Assembly (NCBI RefSeq): GCF_001653975.1
Contig: NZ_CP014639.1
Span: forward strand, 372,001 to 436,000
Direction: 5' to 3'
DNA from: Candidatus Chlamydia sanziniae
Lineage (GTDB): Bacteria; Chlamydiota; Chlamydiia; Chlamydiales; Chlamydiaceae
Length of the DNA: 64,000 nt
The notes beneath the pieces were generated by a model. That model was given only the letters and a program-made list of their open reading frames with translations. It was not told where the DNA came from and ran no database searches. Shown piece after piece: positions 54,874-63,991 of the stretch. Position numbers and translations under genes: made by a program. Numbering within the stretch: the first letter of the stretch is position 1; every line of letters begins with the position of its first letter.

Positions 54874-55671
54874 GTGGAAAAACTCGAGTTTGTTACCAAT
54901 TTAGATGCTCCCGATGAAGATTTAATAAAACTTAATAAACAAGGACTTATTGCAGGTCCTGATGAGGAAAAATTCTCTTTTTTTTTGCGCGTTAATTCTA
55001 TAATTGCTTTGGGTCCAGATTCTCCTGCTGTCTTCCCCAAACGGTTACAACAACTTTTCGATATTTTTCCTATGCATCTAGAGATTCTCTATTCTAATGA
55101 AGGTATGGATGTTTGGGAAGCAGGTTGTACATGGATACTACAGAACCGCGTGGTCATTCAACTTCGGAAACATTTGCACAACGCTTCGCGATGGTTGGGG
55201 ATGTATTCTAAAAATGAAATTTTAGCTCATGAAGCTATTCATGCTGCTAGAATGAAGTTCTATGAGCCCATATTTGAAGAAGTCTTAGCATATCAAACTT
55301 CCTCATGGGCATTCCGAAGATTTTGGGGACCATTATTTCGCTCACCAAGTGAGAGTTATTGTTTATTTTTCTTTCTTATTCTGGGAACGGGAATTGCTTT
55401 ATGGTATCCCCTCTTTGGTTGTACATGCATTGTAATTCCTCCTCTGTATTTTGTTATGCGACTATTTATCGTACAGAGTTACTTCCATCGTGCGATGAAA
55501 AAGATCCGCAGGATGCTAGGAATCACTCCTTTATGGGTAATGCTTAGGCTTACTGATAAAGAAATTAAAATGTTTGCTAGAGAGCCGATTCCTGTTTTAG
55601 AGAACTACGCAACTAAACGTAGATTAGATAATCTACGTTGGCGGCAAATATACTTGTCCTATTTTCTCTGA
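54874..55671 (+). CDS. Membrane protein with HExxH motif, putative metalloprotease (CT642-like)
   Basis: 265 residues with a GTG start and AAGGAG seven bases upstream. Residues ~114-135 read EILAHEAIHAARMKFYEPIFEEVLAY: HEAIH is the zincin HExxH motif, with Glu residues 12-13 positions downstream as possible third ligand. Two hydrophobic helices (about 160-200) follow. No signal peptide is seen. The organisation suggests a membrane-attached zinc peptidase, but other family motifs are missing and I cannot assign a family. It stands alone, divergent from topA and convergent with rpoN. Confidence 0.75.
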   Translation: MEKLEFVTNLDAPDEDLIKLNKQGLIAGPDEEKFSFFLRVNSIIALGPDSPAVFPKRLQQLFDIFPMHLEILYSNEGMDVWEAGCTWILQNRVVIQLRKHLHNASRWLGMYSKNEILAHEAIHAARMKFYEPIFEEVLAYQTSSWAFRRFWGPLFRSPSESYCLFFFLILGTGIALWYPLFGCTCIVIPPLYFVMRLFIVQSYFHRAMKKIRRMLGITPLWVMLRLTDKEIKMFAREPIPVLENYATKRRLDNLRWRQIYLSYFL

Positions 55672-55686
55672 CAAAATACTTCATTT

Positions 55687-55713
55687 CCCCATGTAAAATA
55701 ATTTTACATGGGA
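55687..55713. repeat. Perfect inverted repeat at the rpoN stop codon
   Basis: CCCATGTAAAAT at 55688-55699 pairs exactly with ATTTTACATGGG at 55701-55712, overlapping the rpoN stop and the last Met codon. It separates two convergent genes and probably shields 3' ends. There is no U-tract on either strand, so it is not a classic terminator. Confidence 0.6.
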
Positions 55714-56978
55714 AAACGAACTTTTCTTCTATGGACAGGTAGAATATTGAGTTGGGAGCGATATTTCGCGACTGTACGTCTTGCACATGGAATGCCTTTC
55801 TCTACGATTCTTGCACTAATATCCTTATCAGATAAAGGAGAATGTTCTGTTGCTATCCACTCACGAATCCATTGTAAAATGGTCTCCTTAGAACATAAAG
55901 ACGTTTCGGTCATAGGGCGGGGGAAAAGTCGCTTTAAAGGTAAGATCCCTATGGGAGAAGCTAAGGTTTTATTTTCTATGGCACGAAAGATAGTAGATTC
56001 ATGGTATCCTATATCTTCAGCAAGTTTTTTTATGGTTATAGGTTGTGGAACACAAGTTTTCCCTGTTAAGAAATCTGTTTGTATAGGAAGGAGTGTCTGC
56101 ATGATTGTATAGAGCGTTTGTTCGCGTTTGCGAAGGTTTTTAATCAACCACTTTGCTGATAGGATTTGTTGGCTAAGGGCCTGTTGCTCTTTCTTAGGAA
56201 GGTGCTCATAAATATGGAAAGCTTCAGTGTTAAGCTTTATAGAGGGAAGGCCACGTGAGCTCACTTTAATCTCCCAAATACCTTGACGATTCAATACGTA
56301 CACATCTGGAAGAGGAGCAACTAAACAAGGCAGATCGGAGCTATATTCAATGGCTGGGCACCAGGGAATAGTTTGCAAAGCTTGTTTTAAAATTGTTCGT
56401 AATTGTGTTGGAGAGAGAGAGAATTTTTTTATGATGGGTAGAAAATCACAGTTTATTAATGAAGAATAGAAATCGTGAATAATACAATACGCTTGTTGAT
56501 GAGGAGAATTCTTTAACCTTTTCAACCAATATGCTTGTAATGATGGAGAAGCAATTCCTAAAGGTTGGAAAGTTTGTATAATTTCCCAAACATTGTAGGC
56601 TTTATCTATAGAAACTTCGAGTTCCTCGGCAAGTTGTTCAAGATCTTGTACAAATAGACCCTCGTCAGAGAGGTTTCCAGCAATATACTGAGCGATGCAA
56701 AGGTCTTCAGGAGAGTAAAAAACTTGTTGGGCTTGAGAAAATACATAGGCAAATAGAGATTGTGGTTGCATGGGTATGCTATTAAAATTCGGAGACAAAG
56801 AGCATAAAAATCCTTCCTCAGTTTCCTGTGAAGGAAGGTCAAAAAAAGGATTGTGAACAATTTCTTGCATTACATACGAGGAAAGCTCTGTAAGAGGGTA
56901 TTGTAATATTCGCAAGCCTTCTTGCATGTGCAATGAAGGTAGGTACTTTAAAGAAAGCTTCTGTTTTTGTTGCAGCAT
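55704..56978 (-). CDS. rpoN: RNA polymerase sigma-54 factor
   Basis: 424 residues. The Q-rich region I (QKLSLKYLPSLHMQEGLRILQYPLTEL) binds the activator. The central core-binding region (YIAGNLSDEGLFVQDLEQLAEEL) and the C-terminal DNA-binding part with the RpoN box (ARRTVAKYR) are present. Sigma-54 needs an AAA+ activator (chlamydial AtoC/CtcC, not in this window) and in Chlamydia controls late cell-surface genes. The protein is shorter than E. coli RpoN (477), mainly in the acidic region II. It follows uvrD by four bases, an operon. Confidence 0.95.
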   Translation of the reverse strand: MLQQKQKLSLKYLPSLHMQEGLRILQYPLTELSSYVMQEIVHNPFFDLPSQETEEGFLCSLSPNFNSIPMQPQSLFAYVFSQAQQVFYSPEDLCIAQYIAGNLSDEGLFVQDLEQLAEELEVSIDKAYNVWEIIQTFQPLGIASPSLQAYWLKRLKNSPHQQAYCIIHDFYSSLINCDFLPIIKKFSLSPTQLRTILKQALQTIPWCPAIEYSSDLPCLVAPLPDVYVLNRQGIWEIKVSSRGLPSIKLNTEAFHIYEHLPKKEQQALSQQILSAKWLIKNLRKREQTLYTIMQTLLPIQTDFLTGKTCVPQPITIKKLAEDIGYHESTIFRAIENKTLASPIGILPLKRLFPRPMTETSLCSKETILQWIREWIATEHSPLSDKDISARIVEKGIPCARRTVAKYRSQLNILPVHRRKVRFPM

Positions 56979-56982
56979 GACT

Positions 56983-58896
56983 CTAATGTACTTGAATCAG
57001 GTAATCCCTAGGAATTTCTTTAAGAAATCTACTAGGCTTCATTATTCGCACTGTCCCCCAAAGAAAACGACTTTGCGCAGCAGTAAGATATAGGAGGTCT
57101 TGAGCTCGAGTAATCCCTACGTAGCATAGACGTCGTTCTTCTTCAAGGTTTTCATAGTTGTCTTTGACATTTGCATGGGGGAAAAGATTTTCTTCCAACC
57201 CCACAACAAAAACTGTGCGGAATTCTAATCCCTTTCCGTTATGAATGGTCATGAGATTCACACGATCAGAGATGAGCTCTTCTTCATCCATAGAACCTTT
57301 TAAGGCAAGATCATCTAGAAATGTTTCTAAAGTTCCTTCAGGATTTTGTTGTTCCCATTCGAAAGTTTTGGAAATAAGTTCATCTAAGTTGCTTTTCCGA
57401 TCTTCAAAGGTATCAGGATCTTCTTTTAGAATATTGAGATATTGCGTAATCCTTAATGTCGCAACCATAAACTCATTGAGGGGTAAGGTGGTATAAGCAT
57501 TTTCCAATTCTTGAAAAATTTGCAGGTACTGCTTTATACCTTCTTGTTGTTTTTTAGATAGTTTAACGGCTTGAGTCTTTAATGCTTTTTGACAGGCATG
57601 AAGAATAGAAAGGTTGTCGGTAATAGCATAATGTATAAGGGTTGAGATTGCTGTGGGTCCTAAACCTCGTTTAGGAAGATGCAAAGTTCTTTCAAAGGCA
57701 ACAACATCATGCCGAGCAATAAACATTCGGAGGAAAGCTAAAATATCTTGAATCTCTTTACGTTTATAAAAAGATAAACCCCCGAGAATTTCATAGGGAA
57801 TGCGTCGTCGAAGTAGGGCATCTTCAAATGTTCGAGATTGAAAGTTTGTCCTATAAAAAATGCATATCTCCCGTAGAGGGATATGCATTTGACGATGGAG
57901 TTGAATAATCTCTTCAGCAACGAATTCTGCTTCTTCACGATCGGTTTTTCCTAGAAAAAGACGAATTTTTTCTCCAGGCCCTTTAACGCTACGCAATTCT
58001 TTTTTTAAGCGTGAGGCATTATTCTGAATTAAAGCGTTTGCAGCATTTAAGATATTGCCATAACTACGATAATTTTCTTCTAAGCGTAATATACGAGCAT
58101 TGGGATAATCTTTCTCGAAATTTAAAATGTTATGGATATTCGCGCCGCGCCACGAGTAAATAGATTGATCAGGATCTCCAACAGCGAAAACATTGTGATG
58201 TTGTCGAGAAATCATTTGTGATATTATGTATTGTGCATGATTGGTGTCTTGATATTCATCAATGAGTAAGGCTTTCCATAGCTGACTATAGTGCTCGTTT
58301 GCCGTAGCCTCTTTTAAGAGTTTAACGGTAAGAAATAACAGATCATCAAAGTCTAAAGCGTTGGCTTCTCTTAATTTTTCTTGATATTCCTTATAAATGG
58401 TGATTACAAGAGCTGCATACTCTTGGAGGTCTAAATCTTCGGGATAGAGTAACCGGTTTTTTGCTTGGGAAATATGATATTGAATGCCGCTAGCAAAATT
58501 CGGTTTTAGATTATGATGTTGCAAGCAGCGCTTAATCAATTTTTCTGAATCACTTTGGTCATAAATAATGAAGTTATTCTTACGGTTGAGCAAATGTATG
58601 GATTGCCGAAGGATAAATACTCCTAAACTATGAAATGTGCACACCATGGGAATGTTTCTACTACAAGTATGAGAACATTGGTTAATAATTCGTTCTTTAA
58701 GTTCCTTAGCGGCTTTATTAGTGAAAGTTACGGCAAGAATTTCATTGGGTTGAAGGCCTTCGTTGATTAGGTGTAAAATTCGATAGGTAATCACTCGGGT
58801 TTTTCCTGCTCCTGCTCCTGCTAGAAGTAATACAGGACTTTGAGGGGAAGTCACAGCATGGAATTGTGCTTCATTTAAATCCGAGGTAAATATCAT
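56983..58896 (-). CDS. uvrD: DNA helicase UvrD/PcrA
   Basis: 637 residues, superfamily 1A helicase. Motifs: AGAGAGKTRVI (I), TFTNKAAKELKERI (Ia), LLIDEYQDTNHAQY (II), GDPDQSIYSWRGAN (III), LEENYRS (IV), NLMTIHNGKGLEFRTVFVVGLEENLFP (V) and RRLCYVGITRAQDLLYL (VI). It is shorter than UvrD/PcrA (~720) at the C terminus. It unwinds in nucleotide-excision and mismatch repair. In motif V Asn replaces the usual Ser/Ala before GKGLEF. It is upstream of and coupled to rpoN, and divergent from ung (108 bases). Confidence 0.95.
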   Translation of the reverse strand: MIFTSDLNEAQFHAVTSPQSPVLLLAGAGAGKTRVITYRILHLINEGLQPNEILAVTFTNKAAKELKERIINQCSHTCSRNIPMVCTFHSLGVFILRQSIHLLNRKNNFIIYDQSDSEKLIKRCLQHHNLKPNFASGIQYHISQAKNRLLYPEDLDLQEYAALVITIYKEYQEKLREANALDFDDLLFLTVKLLKEATANEHYSQLWKALLIDEYQDTNHAQYIISQMISRQHHNVFAVGDPDQSIYSWRGANIHNILNFEKDYPNARILRLEENYRSYGNILNAANALIQNNASRLKKELRSVKGPGEKIRLFLGKTDREEAEFVAEEIIQLHRQMHIPLREICIFYRTNFQSRTFEDALLRRRIPYEILGGLSFYKRKEIQDILAFLRMFIARHDVVAFERTLHLPKRGLGPTAISTLIHYAITDNLSILHACQKALKTQAVKLSKKQQEGIKQYLQIFQELENAYTTLPLNEFMVATLRITQYLNILKEDPDTFEDRKSNLDELISKTFEWEQQNPEGTLETFLDDLALKGSMDEEELISDRVNLMTIHNGKGLEFRTVFVVGLEENLFPHANVKDNYENLEEERRLCYVGITRAQDLLYLTAAQSRFLWGTVRIMKPSRFLKEIPRDYLIQVH

Positions 58897-59004
58897 AATT
58901 ATAACCTAATTTCTAGCTTTATGACTAGTGAGCTGGGAATCTGAATAAGCTAAAAATAATATAAAGATAAGATGTTTCTATCTTCGATCACTGATAGGTA
59001 GTTT

Positions 59005-59694
59005 ATGCAGAGCATTTTTACTATAAATCAGATTCCTGTGTCTTGGCAAGAACAGCTTGATCAAGAATGGTCTCAGTCGTACATGCAGAAATTGAGGGCA
59101 TTTTTGAAACAAGAATATTCCCAAAAGACAATTTATCCCCCACAAAATTGCATTTTTGCTGCTTTGAAAAGCACGCCTTTTGAAAATGTCCGTGTTGTAA
59201 TTCTTGGTCAGGATCCTTATCCTGGAGAAGGACAGGCCCATGGTCTCAGCTTTAGTGTTCCTCAAGGACAGGTCTTACCTGCTTCTCTTATAAATATTTT
59301 TCGTGAATTAAAAACTGATCTCGGAATTGAAAATAATACAGGATGTCTTCAATCTTGGGCAGATCAAGGCATTTTATTATTAAATACTGTACTTACTGTA
59401 CGTGCTCGGGAACCTTTTTCTCACGCAGGACAAGGATGGGAGCGCTTCACAGATGCTATTATCACTAAACTTATTCAAAAGAAAAATCATCTTATTTTTG
59501 TCTTATGGGGGAGTGCTGCAAAAAAAAAATGTGATTTACTTTTTCACTCGACACATAAACATGCGATTTTAGCTGCAGCTCATCCTTCACCATTAGCCGC
59601 ACATCGTGGATTTTTTGGTTGTTCACACTTTTCAAAAATTAACTACCTGCTTAATAAGTTGAATAAGCCGATGATTAATTGGAAACTTCCATGA
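59005..59694 (+). CDS. ung: Uracil-DNA glycosylase
   Basis: 229 residues, family 1 UDG. Active-site motifs: [22 protein letters not shown] (water-activating Asp in GQDPYPG), [12 protein letters not shown] (uracil-binding Asn), [14 protein letters not shown] and [19 protein letters not shown] (leucine-loop). All are intact. It removes uracil arising from cytosine deamination; Nfo (10910) would process the resulting site. The stop overlaps the next ATG (ATGA), so the following small protein is coupled. Confidence 0.97.
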   Translation: MQSIFTINQIPVSWQEQLDQEWSQSYMQKLRAFLKQEYSQKTIYPPQNCIFAALKSTPFENVRVVILGQDPYPGEGQAHGLSFSVPQGQVLPASLINIFRELKTDLGIENNTGCLQSWADQGILLLNTVLTVRAREPFSHAGQGWERFTDAIITKLIQKKNHLIFVLWGSAAKKKCDLLFHSTHKHAILAAAHPSPLAAHRGFFGCSHFSKINYLLNKLNKPMINWKLP

Positions 59695-59924
59695 GTGATA
59701 GTATTCAGTCTGTTTTTTTTAATAAGGTACATCAACTTACAACCAAATCTATAGTGAGTGCAGAAATGCCTTTAGCGACTCAACAGTTACAATCGAGTGA
59801 AGGGATGCCTGCCGTTGCTAGTTTAGAATTAGATTTTTTACGCGTTGAAGCTCTTTTGACTGACATGCGCGAAATTCGCAAATGCTTAGAACAATCTTTA
59901 CATACCCTAATTCCGGGAGAGTAA
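59691..59924 (+). CDS. Small conserved chlamydial protein (CT606.1-like)
   Basis: 77 residues from the ATG overlapping the ung stop (ATGA), with GGAAA upstream. Slightly acidic, no membrane segment; the second half is a probable helix ([26 protein letters not shown]). The end overlaps convergent rdgB by 18 bases. I cannot assign a function. Coupling to ung could imply DNA metabolism, but convenience of packing is equally likely. Confidence 0.7.
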   Translation: MSDSIQSVFFNKVHQLTTKSIVSAEMPLATQQLQSSEGMPAVASLELDFLRVEALLTDMREIRKCLEQSLHTLIPGE

Positions 59925-60527
59925 GTGCTTTTCAAAAACATGTTGTATGTAAGGAATTAGTTTTTGCAAAGCTTTTGCTCTGTGTGAAACTTGATTTTTC
60001 ACTTCTTCAGTAAGTTCCGCGAATGTTTGTTTATAATCATGTTTTAAAAATAGGGAGTCATAGCCAAACCCTGAAGAACCTTTTTCTTGATGATGAACAT
60101 ATCCTTCACATATCCCATGAGTTTTAAAAACTTCTCCTGTAGGGGAAGCTAAAACTATACAGCATTCAAAATATGCAGAGCGATCTACGATGCTTTCTAA
60201 TTTTGCCATGTCTTGAAGTAGCTTTTTCCTGTGATCTTTATCAGTAGCCATGGGACCTGCAAAGGTAGCTGATAGAGGACCCGGAAGACCGTTTAAAGCT
60301 GGCACACGCAACATGGAATCATCAGCGATTGCCCAATGTCCTAAGTGTTGAGCCGCATGCAAGCCTTTGGCAAGAGCGTTGATTTCTGTAGAACTGCCTT
60401 CCTCTTTAGGGGGGAAATAGTTTGGAAAGTCTGCAAGCGAAAAAATATCAAAATTTCCGAATTGTTTTAAAAAAGTCTTCGTTTCACGTATTTTATGACC
60501 ATGCGAGCTAGCGATAATAATTTTCAT
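59907..60527 (-). CDS. rdgB: dITP/XTP pyrophosphatase (HAM1/RdgB)
   Basis: 206 residues from the ATG at [15 protein letters not shown]; an extension of seven codons is unlikely. HAM1 motifs: [17 protein letters not shown] (substrate-binding Ser/His/Lys), [34 protein letters not shown] (metal Asp pair), [27 protein letters not shown] and [20 protein letters not shown]. It hydrolyses deaminated purine triphosphates, preventing inosine or xanthine incorporation, and complements ung and nfo here. The metal-binding stretch reads IADDSM where the usual text is VADDSGL, a Gly to Met change. Confidence 0.93.
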   Translation of the reverse strand: MKIIIASSHGHKIRETKTFLKQFGNFDIFSLADFPNYFPPKEEGSSTEINALAKGLHAAQHLGHWAIADDSMLRVPALNGLPGPLSATFAGPMATDKDHRKKLLQDMAKLESIVDRSAYFECCIVLASPTGEVFKTHGICEGYVHHQEKGSSGFGYDSLFLKHDYKQTFAELTEEVKNQVSHRAKALQKLIPYIQHVFEKHLLSRN

Positions 60528-60770
60528 ATTTTTCTTAAGATGGTGCAATGTGCACGATTACTGTGATTAAGATTTTTATAATGGCTGCAGTTTTTATTTT
60601 TATATTTGTATAAATAACAGAGAGAAATCTGCATTGTTTTACAAAATACTCGAAATAGTCGTATCTATGCAACCGCTAGTAAGAGGAAAATCAAGACATG
60701 ATTCGCTCTGAAGGCTTTTGCTGGAGAGACTTTTAACATTTTTATCATATAGATGGGTTATTAAAGAATA

Positions 60771-62015
60771 ATGAAAGTTTTTTGCTTATGTATGAGTTTA
60801 TGGCTTATTTATCCTTTTGTGAGTTTTACGCAAGTCCTCGTAGGTTTAGACCGTATATTTGAAGAAGAGCCCTACTACCGATCAATTCGGGGATGTAATA
60901 TCGCTTTAATTTCTCATAATGCAGCGATTGACAGTAAAGGTAATGATACTTTGACTGTATTGCGTGCTCACACACAAGAATGCTGCGTAAAAGTATTATG
61001 CACGTTAGAACATGGCTATTACGGAAGTAGTCCTATAGAAACACCGAGTTATTCTATATCGAATTCTGTGGGTATCCGCAGGGTATCTTTGTATGGAGTT
61101 AAAGAATTTCCTAAAGAAGCCCTGTATGATTGTGATGTGTTGGTTTATGATGTTCAAGATATCGGCATCCGTTCTTATAGCTTTGTCACAGCTTTAATGC
61201 AAGTTGTTCAAGCTGCTGAAAAATATCATAAGAAACTCATTATTTTAGATCGCCCCAATCCTATGGGAGGTAAGTTAATTGATGGACCTATGCCAGATGT
61301 ACAATTGTCTTATGTACCCGCGATTCCCTACTGTTATGGTATGACCCCTGGAGAACTGGGTTTATTTTTTAAAAAGATTTATGCTCCAACCGCAGATATT
61401 CTTGTTGTTCCTATGAAAGGGTGGAATCGCTCTATGACCTTTGAACAAACAGGACTCACATGGATTCCTACGAGTCCACAGATGCCAGATGCAAAGACGC
61501 CATTTTTTTATGCAACAACAGGAATTTTAGGTTCATTATCCGTGGCTAGCATCGGTGTGGGTTATACCTTACCTTTTAGACTTTTGGGAGCTCCTTGGAT
61601 GAATGGTCAAGAAGTCGCACAAGAACTGAATCATATGCAGCTTCCTGGGATCATGTTTTTCCCATTTTGTTATGAACCTTTCTTTGGTAAATATAAAATG
61701 GAGTTATGTTCAGGTGTACTTCTTGTTCTTAAAGATCCAAAAACTTTTTTACCTGTCGAAACATTTTGTACTATTTTAGGCGTATTAAAAACTAAATATC
61801 CAAAACATGTCGAGAATGCTTTATACGCTGTTGACAGGATTTCTGCGCGCCGTGCTTCTATATGTCGTATTCTTGGTGATGAGGAATTTTTGCAAATCTG
61901 TCAAAAAGAACGCTATATTATCTGGCCACTACGTAAACGTTGTCAGGAAGCTCGAGAACGTTTTCAGACTCTTCGTGCGTCTTGTTTATTGTCGGATTAT
62001 AGGGAATCTTTTTAG
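60771..62015 (+). CDS. DUF1343 protein, NamZ-like exo-N-acetylmuramidase candidate
   Basis: 414 residues with a signal peptide (about 1-20). DUF1343 signatures: VLCTLEHGYYGSS (PEHG motif, catalytic Glu region), RRVSLYGVKEFP, DVLVYDVQDIGIRSYSFVTAL, LIILDRPNPMGGKLIDGPM, TPGELGLFF, LPFRLLGAPWM. Bacillus subtilis NamZ (YbbC), of this family, cleaves terminal N-acetylmuramic acid from peptidoglycan fragments. Chlamydial peptidoglycan is minimal and must be turned over or hidden from host sensors, so a periplasmic muramidase is plausible. Substrate remains to be tested. Confidence 0.85.
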   Translation: MKVFCLCMSLWLIYPFVSFTQVLVGLDRIFEEEPYYRSIRGCNIALISHNAAIDSKGNDTLTVLRAHTQECCVKVLCTLEHGYYGSSPIETPSYSISNSVGIRRVSLYGVKEFPKEALYDCDVLVYDVQDIGIRSYSFVTALMQVVQAAEKYHKKLIILDRPNPMGGKLIDGPMPDVQLSYVPAIPYCYGMTPGELGLFFKKIYAPTADILVVPMKGWNRSMTFEQTGLTWIPTSPQMPDAKTPFFYATTGILGSLSVASIGVGYTLPFRLLGAPWMNGQEVAQELNHMQLPGIMFFPFCYEPFFGKYKMELCSGVLLVLKDPKTFLPVETFCTILGVLKTKYPKHVENALYAVDRISARRASICRILGDEEFLQICQKERYIIWPLRKRCQEARERFQTLRASCLLSDYRESF

Positions 62016-62124
62016 GGATTTTAAGTATTTCCCTACAGTTTGACAGGAATTTTTCTTGTTTTTAAGATGACTTTTTTAGAGACAGAAGTCTTTTCCCTGA
62101 GAAAAATATAGCACAGAGGATAGA

Positions 62125-63753
62125 GTGGCTAGGATATTTAAAAGTCGATTTGAAGGGCTTATAGCATTGCAGCGCGGAGTTCGTACTCTTGCAAAAGCGG
62201 TGACTTTAACACTAGGGCCTCAGGGATGCAATGTCGTAATCAAGAAAGGAAAAAACCCTGTTCTCGTAACTAGAAATGGGGCAACAGTAGCTAAAGAAAT
62301 CGTTCTTGCTGATCCTTTTGAAAACTTAGGGATAAAACTCGCTAGAGAAGCTGCAATAAAAGCCGTAGATTATGTGGGGGATGGTTCTACAACAGTTATT
62401 GTTCTTATAGATGCTCTTTTTTCTGCCGGTTTGAAGGGTGTGGCTATCGGTTTAGACCCTCAAGAGATCAGAGCAGGTATTTTGTTGGCAACGGAGGCTT
62501 TGATTGAAGAACTGAAAAAACAGAGACTTCCCATACAGTCTTCTGAAGATCTTATTCACATAGCTACGATCGCAGCCAATCAAAATACTGCTACAGGAAT
62601 TATGATAGCCGATGCACTTACAAAAGTAGGGCCTGAAGGCATCATTTCCATTAGTCAGGATCAAGGAAAAATTATGTCTTTAGAAATTGTGTCTGGGATA
62701 AATTTCAAAAGTGGCTATCTTTCTCCTTATTTTGTCACACGTCCTGAAACTATGGATATCTTTTGGGAAAACGCATCTCTCCTTCTGTTAGATCAGAACG
62801 TTTTTTCTTTGAGTAAACCATTTATTGATTATTTAACTTTAATTTCAGCAGAAAGTAGTCATCCTGTGATTATTGTAGCTCACGATTTTGATAAGGAGGT
62901 TCTTGCTACATTAGTCGTTAATAAACTTAAAATGGGTTTATCTTTGTGTGCTGTAAAAGCACCTGGTTTTGGAGAGCATCGGCAGGCAATACTTGAAGAT
63001 CTTGCTATTCTTACAGGAGCCACACTAATTAGCGATAGATTGGGGAGCTCTTTAGAGCAGGCCTCTTTAGACATTTTAGGGTATGCGCATAAGGTGACTA
63101 TAACTAAAGAATCTGTAGTATTTTTGAATGGGGGAGGTAATTCTGAGGCTATAGAAAATCGTGTACACTATCTTCGCGAGACAATTGCTAGGAATAGATC
63201 AGGATATGAAATTCAGGAATTGGAAAAACGTTTAGCTAAGTTTGTGGGAAGGATGGCCCGAATCCAACTCTCTTCAGAAACAGAAACAGAATTTCAAGAA
63301 GAAAAAAATCGTTTTACAGCTGCTTTACGAGCAACAAAAGCCGCTCTCAAAGAAGGCATTGTCCCTGGGGGAGGAGTTGCTCTGTTACAGGCTGCTGCAA
63401 GTGTTCAGTCTTCTGGAGCCTTGGCTTCTGGAGTTGCTTTTGGCTTTGATAGTCTTTTACTTGCAGTACAGGCTCCCTTGAAAATTCTAGTACAAAATTG
63501 TGGTAAAGTTCCTGAAGCTACTGTCCATAGGATACTTTCACAAAAAAACCCATACTTTGGTTATAATGGTATAAAGGATACTTTTGAAAATCTTATCTCT
63601 GCAGGGATTTATGATCCCTTCATGGTAACAACTGCTTCATTAAAATATGCAGTTTCTGTATCATGTTTATTATTGACTAGTTCTTTTTTTATGGCAGATG
63701 CTCCTATAGAACTGACTACACCTTCTCCTCCCGAAGATTTTTTCATGGAATGA
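62125..63753 (+). CDS. groEL2: Divergent second chaperonin GroEL2
   Basis: 542 residues with a GTG start; AGAGGA lies four bases before it. GroEL fold is clear: GARTLAKAVTLTLGPQG-like ring start, VGDGSTTVIVLIDAL (catalytic Asp), LGIKLAREAAIKAVDYV, APGFGEHRQAILEDLAILTG, REGIVPGGG-like KEGIVPGGGVALL. The tail ends PPEDFFME instead of the Gly-Gly-Met repeat. No groES is adjacent. Chlamydiae have three GroEL paralogues, of which only the main one is in a groES-groEL operon. The roles of the others are unsettled. Confidence 0.9.
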   Translation: MARIFKSRFEGLIALQRGVRTLAKAVTLTLGPQGCNVVIKKGKNPVLVTRNGATVAKEIVLADPFENLGIKLAREAAIKAVDYVGDGSTTVIVLIDALFSAGLKGVAIGLDPQEIRAGILLATEALIEELKKQRLPIQSSEDLIHIATIAANQNTATGIMIADALTKVGPEGIISISQDQGKIMSLEIVSGINFKSGYLSPYFVTRPETMDIFWENASLLLLDQNVFSLSKPFIDYLTLISAESSHPVIIVAHDFDKEVLATLVVNKLKMGLSLCAVKAPGFGEHRQAILEDLAILTGATLISDRLGSSLEQASLDILGYAHKVTITKESVVFLNGGGNSEAIENRVHYLRETIARNRSGYEIQELEKRLAKFVGRMARIQLSSETETEFQEEKNRFTAALRATKAALKEGIVPGGGVALLQAAASVQSSGALASGVAFGFDSLLLAVQAPLKILVQNCGKVPEATVHRILSQKNPYFGYNGIKDTFENLISAGIYDPFMVTTASLKYAVSVSCLLLTSSFFMADAPIELTTPSPPEDFFME

Positions 63754-63886
63754 TGTAGTGCAACTTCTAAGATAAAAATTTTAGAAGGAGTGGTTTTCGC
63801 TGAGAAAGTGCATAATATTTTCCTTAATAAGGAGGATTTTTAATCATTTGATTTTGCTTGAATGCACTTTTGGTTGACAATGTTAG

Positions 63887-63960
63887 GCACCAGTAGCTCA
63901 GTCGGATAGAGTACCTGGCTACGAACCAGGGGGTCAGAGGTTCGAGTCCTCTCTGGTGCG
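63887..63960 (+). tRNA. tRNA-Arg (anticodon ACG)
   Basis: 74 bases form a cloverleaf: acceptor GCACCAG/CTGGTGC, anticodon stem CCTGG/CCAGG with loop CTACGAA giving anticodon ACG, and T-loop TTCGAGT. The discriminator is G. A34 is presumably edited to inosine by TadA. CCA is not encoded. TTGACA at 63874 is too close to the 5' end to be its -35 box. Confidence 0.95.
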
Positions 63961-63991
63961 ATAAGCAAATAAAACAAATACAGGAGGGTTT

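Noticed and set aside
54732..54914. 61-codon frame starting at TTG before the HExxH gene
   Set aside because: No ribosome binding site, runs into the real gene in another frame, composition reflects AT-rich leader.
63829..63841. Strong AAGGAGG without a start codon after groEL2
   Set aside because: No ATG, GTG or TTG at suitable spacing; the nearest TTG frame is nine codons long.
63874..63879. TTGACA just before tRNA-Arg as its -35 box
   Set aside because: Only eight bases separate it from the mature tRNA, leaving no room for a -10 and start site.
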